From Acidimicrobiales bacterium (GTDB taxonomy: Bacteria; Actinomycetota; Acidimicrobiia; Acidimicrobiales; Iamiaceae), in the NCBI GenBank assembly GCA_030447445.1, contig JAUJOW010000017.1:1-49659 (forward strand): a DNA stretch of 49,659 nt. Reading direction: 5' to 3'. A program made the translations under genes and the position numbers. Below are positions 1-7,743 of this stretch, in pieces (within the stretch, counting starts at the first letter, position 1; each line of letters opens with the position of its first letter). The notes below the pieces were generated by a model. That model made no database searches. It had not been told where the DNA came from and saw nothing but the letters and a program-made list of their open reading frames with translations.

Positions 1-16
1 TGGGAGAGGATGGAGA

Positions 17-709
17 GTGACCAGCACCGATCCGGCATCGAGCCTGGCGCGCCTTTCCGTGGCCAGCCGTCATGACCTCCAGGTCATGAACTACCTCGTG
101 CCCACCGTCGTCGAGCAGACCAACCGGGGCGAGCGGGCCTTCGACCTGTACTCCCGCCTGCTCAAGGAACACATCATCTTCCTGGGCACGCCGATCGACG
201 ACACGATCGCCAACCTCACCTGCGCCCAGCTGCTGCACCTCGAGTCGGAGAACCCCGACAAGGACATCAACATCTACATCAACAGCCCCGGTGGCGACAT
301 CACCGCCCTGTTCGCCATCTACGACACGATCCAGTACGTCAAGCCCGACATCACCACCATCTGCTTCGGCCAGGCGGCGTCGGCGGCGGCGGTGCTGCTG
401 GCGGCGGGCACGCCGGGCAAGCGGCTGGCCCTGCCCCACGCCCGGGTGCTGCTGCACCAGCCCTGGGGCCAGGGCGGCGGCCAGGCCACCGACATCGAGA
501 TCCAGGCTCGCGAGATCATGCGCATGCGTGAGCTGCTCGACCAGATCCTCGCCACCCACACCGGCCAGACCGTCGAGCGGATCGGGAAGGACACCGACCG
601 CGACTTCGTGCTGTCGGCCGAGCAGGCGAAGGACTACGGCATCATCGACGAGGTGATCTCCGCCCGGGAGCTCGCCGACACCCGCGGTCCGATCACGGCC
701 GCCAGCTGA
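17..709 (+). CDS. clpP: ATP-dependent Clp protease proteolytic subunit (ClpP2-like)
   Basis: Serine peptidase subunit of the cytoplasmic Clp protease, forming the barrel that degrades substrates unfolded by ClpX or ClpC. The 230-aa product has the ClpP fold with the nucleophile in GQAASAAAV (S122), catalytic H147 in LLHQP and D196 in the KDTDRD stretch. The wording around S122 resembles mycobacterial ClpP2. The GTG start at 17 follows a purine-rich GGAGAGGATGGAGAG stretch. The ATG at codon 24 (position 86) is an alternative that would start nearer the usual family N terminus. clpX follows after 20 nt, so the two are probably one operon. Actinobacteria normally have two clpP genes; a first copy could lie just upstream, outside the window. 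Confidence 0.95.
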   Translation: MTSTDPASSLARLSVASRHDLQVMNYLVPTVVEQTNRGERAFDLYSRLLKEHIIFLGTPIDDTIANLTCAQLLHLESENPDKDINIYINSPGGDITALFAIYDTIQYVKPDITTICFGQAASAAAVLLAAGTPGKRLALPHARVLLHQPWGQGGGQATDIEIQAREIMRMRELLDQILATHTGQTVERIGKDTDRDFVLSAEQAKDYGIIDEVISARELADTRGPITAAS

Positions 710-729
710 TCCACAACGGGGGAGTTCAC

Positions 730-2019
730 GTGGCCAAGTTCGGAGACGGGGGAGAGCTCCTCAAGTGCTCGTTCTGCAACAAGTCGCAGAAGCAGGTCAA
801 GAAGCTCATCGCCGGCCCGGGCGTGTACATCTGCGACGAGTGCATCGATCTCTGCAACGAGATCATCGAGGAGGAGCTGTCGGAGACCTCGGACCTCAGC
901 TTCGGTGACCTGCCGAAGCCGAAGGAGATCTACGACTTCCTGAACGACTACATCATCGGCCAGGACCACGCCAAGAAGATCCTCTCGGTCGCCGTCTACA
1001 ACCACTACAAGCGGGTGCAGCTCGGCTCCACCCCGGGCCACCACCACGCCGACGACGTCGAGCTGGCCAAGTCCAACATCTTGTTGATCGGCCCCACCGG
1101 GTGCGGCAAGACCGAGATGGCCCGCACGTTGGCCCGCATGCTCAACGTGCCCTTCGCCATCGCCGACGCCACCGCGCTCACCGAGGCGGGCTACGTGGGC
1201 GAGGACGTCGAGAACATACTGCTCAAGCTGATCCAGTCCGCCGACTACGACGTCAAGAAGGCCGAGACCGGCATCATCTACATCGACGAGATCGACAAGG
1301 TGGCCCGCAAGGCCGAGAACCCGTCGATCACCCGCGACGTCTCCGGCGAGGGCGTCCAACAGGCGCTGCTCAAGATCCTCGAGGGCACCTCGGCGTCGGT
1401 CCCGCCCCAGGGGGGGCGCAAGCACCCCCACCAGGAGTTCATCCAGATCGACACCACGAACGTCCTGTTCATCTGCGGCGGGGCCTTCGCCGGCATCGAG
1501 AAGATCATCGAGAGCCGGGCCGGGGGCAAGGGCGTGGGCTTCGGGGCCGACGTCCGCCGCTCCGACGAGAAGGACATCGGCAGCCTGCTCGCCCAGGTGC
1601 TCCCCGAGGACCTCATGAAGTTCGGGTTGATCCCCGAGTTCATCGGGCGCCTCCCGGTGATCGGGGCGGTGTCCAACCTCGACCGCGACGCCCTCGTCCG
1701 GATCCTGGTGGAGCCGAAGAACGCCCTGATCGCCCAGTACCGCAAGTTCTTCGAGTTCGAGCACGTCGAGCTCGAGTTCACCGACGATGCCCTCGAGTCG
1801 GTCGCCGACCAGGCCATCCTGCGGGGAACCGGCGCCCGCGGCTTGCGGGCCATCCTCGAAGAGGTGCTGCTCAACGTCATGTACGACCTGCCGAGCCGCA
1901 CCGACGTCGAGAAGTGCGTCATCGACCAGTCGGTGGTGCTCGACAAGGTCAACCCCACGCTCGTCCCCCGCCAGGCGACCAGCGCCCGCACCACCCGTCC
2001 CCGCCGGGCCGCCTCGTAG
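730..2019 (+). CDS. clpX: ATP-dependent Clp protease ATP-binding subunit ClpX
   Basis: AAA+ unfoldase that recognises substrates and threads them into ClpP. The 429-aa protein has the N-terminal C4 zinc-binding domain (C13, C16, C35, C38), Walker A GPTGCGKT at 121-128, the pore-loop GYVG at 154-157, Walker B IIYIDE near 182-187 and the RKH motif at 230-232, followed by the small AAA domain. Length is normal for ClpX. The GTG start is preceded by GGGGGAG with good spacing. It lies 20 nt behind clpP, which supports co-transcription and a shared protease complex. Nothing in the sequence looks unusual. Confidence 0.97.
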   Translation: MAKFGDGGELLKCSFCNKSQKQVKKLIAGPGVYICDECIDLCNEIIEEELSETSDLSFGDLPKPKEIYDFLNDYIIGQDHAKKILSVAVYNHYKRVQLGSTPGHHHADDVELAKSNILLIGPTGCGKTEMARTLARMLNVPFAIADATALTEAGYVGEDVENILLKLIQSADYDVKKAETGIIYIDEIDKVARKAENPSITRDVSGEGVQQALLKILEGTSASVPPQGGRKHPHQEFIQIDTTNVLFICGGAFAGIEKIIESRAGGKGVGFGADVRRSDEKDIGSLLAQVLPEDLMKFGLIPEFIGRLPVIGAVSNLDRDALVRILVEPKNALIAQYRKFFEFEHVELEFTDDALESVADQAILRGTGARGLRAILEEVLLNVMYDLPSRTDVEKCVIDQSVVLDKVNPTLVPRQATSARTTRPRRAAS

Positions 2020-2053
2020 CGACCGGCCCGACCGTCCGCCGGCTGCAGGCGGC

Positions 2054-2059
2054 TAGATT
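2054..2059 (+). promoter_or_regulatory. candidate minus-10 box before the glycine-zipper gene
   Basis: TAGATT lies 34 nt upstream of the ATG at 2094 in the clpX-distal gap. It fits the TAnnnT pattern seen throughout this window. No clear minus-35 element was found, so this is a weak call. Confidence 0.3.
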
Positions 2060-2093
2060 CACCGCCGTTCCGCCGGCGACACGGGAGACCAGG

Positions 2094-2750
2094 ATGCACA
2101 AGGCCGTCAAGGGCGCGCTCATCGGGGGCCTGGTCGGCGCCGGGGTGGGCACGGCGCAGGGCGTCCGGGGTGACGACCCCGGCGACAGGATCGTGCGGAG
2201 AGCGCTCAGAGGAGCGGCCGGGGGAGCCGCCATCGGTCTCCTGGCCGGCCTGGTCCTCCAGTGGCGGAGGGGTCGCAAGGCGGCCCGGGCGGCCAAGGCA
2301 GCGGCCAAGCGGCACCGGTTGGCTGCCACCCGCCATCAGCTGGCGGCCAAGCGACTCGACGCCCAGGGCAGGCTCATCGACGTCGCCGAGGCGGCCCTGC
2401 CCAAGGTGGAGCAGCTCGCCGACAAGGCGGCGGGCACGCTCTTCGGGGTGGCCGACGCCGCCCGCCCCCATGTCGAACACATCGCCGACGTGACCCGCGG
2501 CAAGGCGTTCGAGCTGGCCGGCACGGCGCTCGAGGCCGCCCGCCCCCACACCGACGCCGCCCTGGAGAAGGTGGGCGATGTCGCCGGGGCCGCCCAGGAG
2601 CGGGCCCTGGAGCTGGCCGTCGCCGCCCGGGACCGGGCCGAGGCGGCCGGCGACGTCGCCCGGCAGCGAGCCCTCGACGCCGCCGAGTCGGCCCAGGGCC
2701 GGCTGAGCGCGCGCGACGGCGATCCTCGCCTGATCCTCGTCCGCCGCTGA
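2094..2750 (+). CDS. glycine-zipper membrane protein with Ala-rich helical repeats, function unknown
   Basis: Not recognised as a named family. The 218-aa product begins with a Gly-rich hydrophobic segment ([15 protein letters not shown], then [16 protein letters not shown] to about residue 57) that looks like a glycine-zipper membrane hairpin, followed by a basic patch ([12 protein letters not shown]). The rest is a long Ala/Glu/Lys/Arg-rich helix with loose repeats such as AARPHVEH and AARPHTDA, suggesting an apolipoprotein- or LEA-like amphipathic coil. The ATG at 2094 has GGGAG six nucleotides upstream. The in-frame open region extending upstream through clpX is a high-GC shadow and was not used. 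It sits between clpX and folC, which gives no clear functional clue; a membrane-surface or stress role is only a guess. Confidence 0.7.
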   Translation: MHKAVKGALIGGLVGAGVGTAQGVRGDDPGDRIVRRALRGAAGGAAIGLLAGLVLQWRRGRKAARAAKAAAKRHRLAATRHQLAAKRLDAQGRLIDVAEAALPKVEQLADKAAGTLFGVADAARPHVEHIADVTRGKAFELAGTALEAARPHTDAALEKVGDVAGAAQERALELAVAARDRAEAAGDVARQRALDAAESAQGRLSARDGDPRLILVRR

Positions 2751-2762
2751 GAACCGGGTCGG

Positions 2763-2768
2763 TAGCGT
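2763..2768 (+). promoter_or_regulatory. minus-10 box of folC (near-leaderless)
   Basis: TAGCGT ends 10 nt before the folC GTG at 2779, and no Shine-Dalgarno sequence lies between them. The geometry suggests an mRNA with no leader or a leader of only a few bases. Confidence 0.45.
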
Positions 2769-2778
2769 CGAGGGGGTC

Positions 2779-4116
2779 GTGGACCTCTCCGCCGCCCTCG
2801 CCTACCTCGACGACCACGTCAACCTCGAGGCCACCGCCGGGGCGGTGCACGGCCTCTCTCTCGACCGCATCGCCCGCCTCTGCACCGTGCTCGGCGATCC
2901 CCAGCACGCCTACCCGGTCATCCACGTCACCGGCACGAACGGCAAGGGGTCGGTGGCCCGCATGGCCACCGCCCTGCTGCGGGCCAACGGCCTAACGGTC
3001 GGGACCTACACCAGCCCTCATCTGGAGCGGGTCAACGAGCGGCTGGCCTGGGACGGTGAGCCGGTCGACGACGCCACGCTCGGCGGTCTGATCGGTCGCG
3101 TCGCCCAGATCGAGCCGGTGGCCGACGTGCGGCCCTCCTACTTCGAGATCCTCACGGCGGCGGCCTTCAGCTGGTTCGCCGACCTCGCCGTCGACGTGGC
3201 CGTGGTGGAGGTCGGCCTGCTCGGCCGCTTCGACGCCACCAACATCGCCGACGCCACGGTGGCTGTCCTCACCAACGTGGGCCGCGACCACACCGACGGC
3301 GTGGGGGCGTGGCGAGTGGCCATCGCCGAGGAGAAGGTGGGCATCGTCAAGCCCGGCTCCCTCTTCGTGCTCGGCGAGACCGACCCCCAGCTGGCGCCGG
3401 TCTTCGCCGCCGCCGCCACCAACGTCGCCGCCGCCGGCATCTGGCGCCGCGACGAGGACTTCGGGTGCGAGACCAACCGGGTCGCGCTGGGCGGTCGGCT
3501 GGTCGACCTGCGGACACCGGGAGGCGTGACCGAGGACATCTTCGTGCCTCTCCACGGTGCCCACCAGGGCGACAACGCCGCCATCGCGCTGGCCGCCACC
3601 GAGGCCTTCTTCGGCCGGCGCTCGGACGACGAGGTGGTGGCCGAGGCCTTCGCCGCCGTGCGAGCGCCGGGACGCTTCGAGGTGGTGCGGCGGGAGCCGA
3701 CCGTCATCATCGACTGCGCCCACAACATCGACGGCGCTCGGGCCGCCGCTGCCACCCTGGCCGAGGAGTTCACGCTGACGGGCACGCTGATCCTCGTCGT
3801 GGGCCTGCTCCAGGGGCGTGACCCGGGCGAGATGCTCGAGGCCCTCGGTGCCCGCGACGCCGGCTTCCTCGTGGCCTGCGCGCCGGCCTCGCCCCGCGCC
3901 ATCCCCGCCGGCGAGCTGGCGACGACGGCGGACCGGATGGGCATCATCGCCGAGTCGGTACCCTCGGTGTCCGAGGCGGTGCGACGAGCTGTCGCCCTCG
4001 CCGGTGTGGACGACCTGGTGCTCGTCACCGGATCGCTCCGCGTCGTGGGCGAGGCCCGCACCGCCCTTCGAGCCCCCGACCGCGACACCGACAAGGACAC
4101 CGAGACCGAGTCGTGA
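2779..4116 (+). CDS. folC: dihydrofolate synthase / folylpolyglutamate synthase
   Basis: Mur-ligase-type enzyme that adds glutamate to dihydropteroate and lengthens the polyglutamate tail of folates in the cytoplasm. The 445-aa protein has the FolC P-loop TGTNGKGS at 51-58, followed by the [13 protein letters not shown] motif, the [12 protein letters not shown] block and the GRDHTDGVG segment, then the C-terminal glutamate ligase domain with [10 protein letters not shown]. The GTG start lies 10 nt behind a TAGCGT minus-10 box. Its stop overlaps the start of the downstream methionine aminopeptidase (GTGA), indicating translational coupling. Whether one or both activities are present cannot be decided from the sequence. 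Confidence 0.93.
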   Translation: MDLSAALAYLDDHVNLEATAGAVHGLSLDRIARLCTVLGDPQHAYPVIHVTGTNGKGSVARMATALLRANGLTVGTYTSPHLERVNERLAWDGEPVDDATLGGLIGRVAQIEPVADVRPSYFEILTAAAFSWFADLAVDVAVVEVGLLGRFDATNIADATVAVLTNVGRDHTDGVGAWRVAIAEEKVGIVKPGSLFVLGETDPQLAPVFAAAATNVAAAGIWRRDEDFGCETNRVALGGRLVDLRTPGGVTEDIFVPLHGAHQGDNAAIALAATEAFFGRRSDDEVVAEAFAAVRAPGRFEVVRREPTVIIDCAHNIDGARAAAATLAEEFTLTGTLILVVGLLQGRDPGEMLEALGARDAGFLVACAPASPRAIPAGELATTADRMGIIAESVPSVSEAVRRAVALAGVDDLVLVTGSLRVVGEARTALRAPDRDTDKDTETES

Positions 4117-5105
4117 CCGTCATCGACCCCACCAAGCTCAACCCGACCAAGCTCAAGGCCAACGACCCCTGTTGGTGCGGCAGCGGCCGCAAGTTCAAGC
4201 GCTGCCACCGCGTCGCCACCGACCGGGTGCAGCCGGGCGCGGTGACGCCCCGCCGGCCCGTCCCCGACCACATCGAACACCCCCACTACGCCGCCACCGG
4301 AGGGGGCAGCGATCGCAGCGCCGAGGCCGTGCAGCGGCCCGAAGTGATCGAGCGGATGCGCCGCACCGGGTCGGCGGCGGCCGAGATCCTCCGGGAGGTC
4401 GGCGCCCTGGTGGCCCCCGGGGTGACGACCGACGCGCTCGACGAGGCCTGCCACGAGGCCTGCCTCGCCCGGGGCGGGTACCCGAGCCCGCTCAACTACA
4501 ACGGCTTCCCCAAGTCGATCTGCACGTCGGTGAACGAGGTCATCTGCCACGGGATCCCCGACAGCCGGGCCCTGCAGGACGGCGACATCGTCAACCTCGA
4601 CGTCACGCTCTTCCGGGAGGGGGTGCACGGCGACACCAACGCCACCTTCCTCGTGGGCACCGTCGACCCCGAGTCCCGGCGGCTGGTCCGGGTGACCCGG
4701 GAGTGCCTCGAGCGGGGGATCGCGGCGGTGCGGCCGGGCCGGCCGGTCTCCGACATCGGTCGGGCCATCCAGGACCACGCCGAGGGCCAGCGGCTGGCGG
4801 TGGTGCGGGCGTTCATCGGCCACGGTGTCAACACCGAGTTCCACACCGATCTCGCCATCCTCCACTACTACGAGCCCCGGGCCTCCACGGTCATGGAGCC
4901 GGGCATGACCTTCACCATCGAGCCGATGATCGCCTCGGGCGCCTGGCAGCACCGGTTGTGGGACGACGGCTGGACGGCGGTGACCGCCGACGGGCGTCGC
5001 TCGGCCCAGTTCGAGCACACCATCGCCGTCACCGACGACGGCGCCGAGGTCCTCACCCTCCACCCCGATGGCCGCTGGAGCGGCTTCGACGGCGCCGACC
5101 GGTAG
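4113..5105 (+). CDS. map: type I methionine aminopeptidase with N-terminal SEC-C zinc motif
   Basis: Removes the initiator methionine from nascent proteins. The 330-aa protein carries an N-terminal SEC-C motif (C20, C22, C31, H32, with CWCGSGRKFKRCH), then a complete MetAP domain from about residue 75. The five metal ligands are D163, D174, H237, E270 and E301, and the substrate-binding histidine is H146. SEC-C motifs are also found at the C terminus of SecA and are thought to help ribosome or SecB contact, so the fusion probably places the enzyme near the tunnel exit (inference). The GTG start overlaps the folC stop by 4 nt. The catalytic domain appears intact. Confidence 0.95.
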   Translation: MTVIDPTKLNPTKLKANDPCWCGSGRKFKRCHRVATDRVQPGAVTPRRPVPDHIEHPHYAATGGGSDRSAEAVQRPEVIERMRRTGSAAAEILREVGALVAPGVTTDALDEACHEACLARGGYPSPLNYNGFPKSICTSVNEVICHGIPDSRALQDGDIVNLDVTLFREGVHGDTNATFLVGTVDPESRRLVRVTRECLERGIAAVRPGRPVSDIGRAIQDHAEGQRLAVVRAFIGHGVNTEFHTDLAILHYYEPRASTVMEPGMTFTIEPMIASGAWQHRLWDDGWTAVTADGRRSAQFEHTIAVTDDGAEVLTLHPDGRWSGFDGADR

Positions 5106-5155
5106 AGGGGCAGGAAGTGGCGGGTGGGGCCGTCGTGAACGGTGCTCCACGGGCC

Positions 5156-5161
5156 TACAGT
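5156..5161 (+). promoter_or_regulatory. candidate promoter of the hydrogenase maturation operon
   Basis: TACAGT in the 106-nt gap after map fits the local minus-10 consensus, with a weak TCGTGA 17 nt upstream. It would give a leader of roughly 44 nt ending at the GGGAG ribosome binding site (5202-5206) of the SIS-HypC gene. Confidence 0.35.
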
Positions 5162-5211
5162 CCGAGACGGAAACGGAGCCGCGCCGAGCCGCTCCGCCGC
5201 TGGGAGCAGCC

Positions 5212-5988
5212 ATGGACGCCGAAGTCCGCGTTGCCGGGAGAGGACCGACGGGGGGCGGCGACGCCGGCGCCCGCGCACCCGAGGTCGTGCTGGGCCCGCT
5301 GGCCGGTGACCTGGCTGCATCAGCGCTCGCCGTGGCCCGCCGCTTCGCCGCCGGGGCGACGATGTGGTGCTGCGCCCCGCAGTGGCCCGCCCACGCTCAC
5401 CACCTCGCGGTGGAGTTCGTCCACCCCGTGGTCGTCGGCACCCGAGCCCTGCCGGCCGTCGCCGTCGACGACGCCGACCCCGTCGCCGCCCTACGGGCTC
5501 TCGCCGTCGCCGGTGACGTGTTGACGTTGATCGCACCGGCCGACGACCCGGTGGCCATCGACACCGCCCGACGGGCATCGGCCTGGGGGGTCGACACCGT
5601 CTGGATCGGTGGTGGTCCCAGACCGGGCCCCGGCGCCGCCGACCACGTGCTGTGGCTCGACGGCGACGAGGGCGCCACCGCCCCCCACGCCGGCGGGTTC
5701 GTGCTGCTGTACCACCTGCTGTGGGAGCTGGCCCACGTGTGCTTCGAACACCCCGGCCTGCTGGTCGCCCCCGAACCGGCCGAGGTGGGGACGACCTGTG
5801 CCACCTGCGCCGACGAGGGTGTGCTGGGCGAGGTCGTGGCCGAGGACGACGGCCGCACGAGCGTGCGCACGGCCGACGGAGTGGGCGACGTCGACACGAC
5901 CCTCATCGGCCCGGTACGCCCTCACGACCTCGTGCTCGTCCACGCCGGCACCGCCATCGCCCTCGTCGCCGAGGCCGGGGACCGATGA
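5212..5988 (+). CDS. SIS-like domain fused to a C-terminal HypC/HupF-like domain
   Basis: Probable hydrogenase maturation accessory protein of 258 aa. Residues 25-185 resemble a sugar-isomerase (SIS) domain: MWCCAPQWPAHAHHLAVEF, then HPVVVGTRALPA and GVDTVWIGGG. Residues 195-258 look like a HypC barrel with C196 and C199 at the front and GPVRPHDLVLVHAGTAIALV at the end, matching the HypC pattern of a GD/HD-WVLVHVGFA strand. The ATG at 5212 is preceded by GGGAG; the open frame upstream overlaps map and was rejected. The stop overlaps the next SIS gene (ATGA). HypC proteins chaperone the Fe(CN)2CO unit with HypD. The role of the SIS part is unknown, and a link to sugar phosphates is only a suggestion. 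Confidence 0.75.
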   Translation: MDAEVRVAGRGPTGGGDAGARAPEVVLGPLAGDLAASALAVARRFAAGATMWCCAPQWPAHAHHLAVEFVHPVVVGTRALPAVAVDDADPVAALRALAVAGDVLTLIAPADDPVAIDTARRASAWGVDTVWIGGGPRPGPGAADHVLWLDGDEGATAPHAGGFVLLYHLLWELAHVCFEHPGLLVAPEPAEVGTTCATCADEGVLGEVVAEDDGRTSVRTADGVGDVDTTLIGPVRPHDLVLVHAGTAIALVAEAGDR

Positions 5989-6641
5989 CCGAGGGGACCG
6001 ACTTCCTGTACCCGTTCATCGACGCCGGCGAGGTGGGGGCCGACCGTCTCCTCGCCGACCTCGCGGCGTCGGCGGAAGGCAAGGCGCAGGTGAGCCGGCA
6101 GCTCGCGCTGGCGACGATCGAGCGCGACGACGCCGAGCTCGACGGCGTGGCCCGGGCCATGGCCGAGCGCTTCGCCGCCGGTGGCCGGCTGTTCACCTTC
6201 GGCAACGGCGGCAGCGCCACCGACGCCGCCACCGTGGCGTCGCTGTTCACCCGCCCACTGACCGGCCCGCCGCTGCCGGCCCGCTCGCTCGTGGCCGACC
6301 AGGCCGTGCTCACCGCTTTGAGCAACGACGTCGGGTTCGACCTCGTGTTCTCCCGCCAGCTCATCGCTGCCGCCCGACCCGACGACATCGCCCTCGGCCT
6401 CTCCACCAGCGGCAACAGCGACAACGTGATCCTGGCCTTCGGCGAGGCCCGCCGGCGGGGCCTGCTGACCGTCGGCGTGGCCGGCTATGACGGCGGCCAG
6501 ATGGCGGCCAGCGGCGACATCGACGGGTGCTTCGTGGTCCGCTCCCACAGCACCCACCGCATCCAGGAGACACAGGCCGCCCTCTGCTTCTCGCTGTGGC
6601 AGCGGGTGCAGACCCACCTGGAGGGGAGCCACCGCCCATGA
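5985..6641 (+). CDS. SIS-domain phosphoheptose isomerase-like protein in the hyp cluster
   Basis: The 218-aa product matches the GmhA/DiaA type of SIS protein. It has an N-terminal helical region, the phosphosugar-binding loop FGNGGSATDA (about 73-81) and the second loop STSGNSDN (140-147), then helices ending near HRIQETQAALCFSLW. GmhA proteins convert sedoheptulose 7-phosphate to heptose phosphates, but in this operon a maturation or signalling role is as likely. The ATG overlaps the stop of the SIS-HypC gene, and its own stop overlaps the hypE start. Tight coupling inside a hyp operon argues against an LPS-type function. No gene symbol is given because the substrate is unclear. Confidence 0.8.
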   Translation: MTEGTDFLYPFIDAGEVGADRLLADLAASAEGKAQVSRQLALATIERDDAELDGVARAMAERFAAGGRLFTFGNGGSATDAATVASLFTRPLTGPPLPARSLVADQAVLTALSNDVGFDLVFSRQLIAAARPDDIALGLSTSGNSDNVILAFGEARRRGLLTVGVAGYDGGQMAASGDIDGCFVVRSHSTHRIQETQAALCFSLWQRVQTHLEGSHRP

Positions 6642-7738
6642 CCCAAGTCGATCGGGCTGCGCCCGGCCACCGGGAAGGCGCCGTCCTCGACCGGATCGAG
6701 GCCTTCCGCCGGCGCCGTCCCCGGCTCGACGACGACGTCATCACCTCGGCCCACGGCGCCGGAGGAAAGGCGTCGGCGGCGCTCGTCGACGCCGTGTTCC
6801 TCGACGCCTTCGGCAACGACCACCTGGCCCCGCTGCCCGATGCCGCCACCCTCACCCTGCCCTCCGGCGAGCGCCTGGCCTTCAGCACCGACTCGTTCGT
6901 GGTGAAGCCTTGGCGCTTCCCGGGGGGATCCATCGGCCACCTGGCCGTGCACGGGACGGTCAACGACCTCGCCGTGAGCGGGGCCCGGCCGGCGTGGCTG
7001 TCGGCGGCGTTCGTGCTCGAAGAGGGCTTTCCGGTGACCGAGCTGCGGGCCGTGGTGGCCGACATGGCCGAGGCCGCCCACGCCGCCGAGGTGGCCATCG
7101 TCACCGGCGACACCAAGGTGGTCGACCGTGGTGCCGCCGACGGCCTCTACATCGCCACCGCCGGGATCGGCGTCGTGCCCGCCGGCCGCAGCCTCGGCGC
7201 GCCCGGCGTGCGCCCGGGCGACGTGGTGCTCGTCTCGGGGACCATCGCCGACCACGGCATGGCCGTGATGCTGGCGCGGGGCGATCTCGCCCTCGAGGCC
7301 GACATCCGCTCCGACACCGCGCCCCTCGGCGCGCTCGTCGAGGTGCTCCTCTCCGCTGCCCCCTCCACCCGGTGGTTGCGGGACCCCACCCGAGGCGGGC
7401 TCGGCACCGTGTGCAACGAGCTGGCCCGCGACACCGACCTGGCCGTCGTCCTCGACGAGAGCGCCATCCCCGTCGTCCCCCAGGTGACCGGCGCCTGCGA
7501 CCTGCTCGGGATCGACCCGCTCTACGTGGCCAACGAAGGCAAGTTCGTGGCCGTCGTCCCCCCCGACGAGGCCGAAGCGGCCCTGGCCGCGATGCGAGCC
7601 CACCCGATCGGCGCCGCCGCCGCCCGGGTGGGTGAGGTCATGGCCGACCCGGCCGGGATCGTCGTGTTGCGCACCGGCTTCGGCGGCACCCGCATCGTCG
7701 ACATGCTTGTCGGCGACCCGCTGCCGCGCATCTGCTAG
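6638..7738 (+). CDS. hypE: hydrogenase maturation protein HypE (carbamoyl dehydratase)
   Basis: HypE dehydrates the carbamoyl group received from HypF on its C-terminal cysteine to a thiocyanate, the source of the cyanide ligands of [NiFe] hydrogenases. The 366-aa protein has the AIRS/PurM fold: SAHGAGGKAS near the N terminus, STDSFVVKPWRFPGGSIG, the VTGDTKVV segment and DPTRGGLGTVCNE. It ends with PRIC, the conserved C-terminal cysteine needed for catalysis. The ATG overlaps the preceding stop (ATGA), and GGAGGGGAG lies upstream. hypF follows after 5 nt, consistent with the HypE-HypF complex. Confidence 0.96.
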   Translation: MTQVDRAAPGHREGAVLDRIEAFRRRRPRLDDDVITSAHGAGGKASAALVDAVFLDAFGNDHLAPLPDAATLTLPSGERLAFSTDSFVVKPWRFPGGSIGHLAVHGTVNDLAVSGARPAWLSAAFVLEEGFPVTELRAVVADMAEAAHAAEVAIVTGDTKVVDRGAADGLYIATAGIGVVPAGRSLGAPGVRPGDVVLVSGTIADHGMAVMLARGDLALEADIRSDTAPLGALVEVLLSAAPSTRWLRDPTRGGLGTVCNELARDTDLAVVLDESAIPVVPQVTGACDLLGIDPLYVANEGKFVAVVPPDEAEAALAAMRAHPIGAAAARVGEVMADPAGIVVLRTGFGGTRIVDMLVGDPLPRIC

Positions 7739-7743
7739 GCGTC

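Noticed and set aside
5068..5211. Upstream extension of the SIS-HypC gene to an earlier start
   Set aside because: It overlaps map and is low complexity; the ATG at 5212 has a good ribosome binding site.
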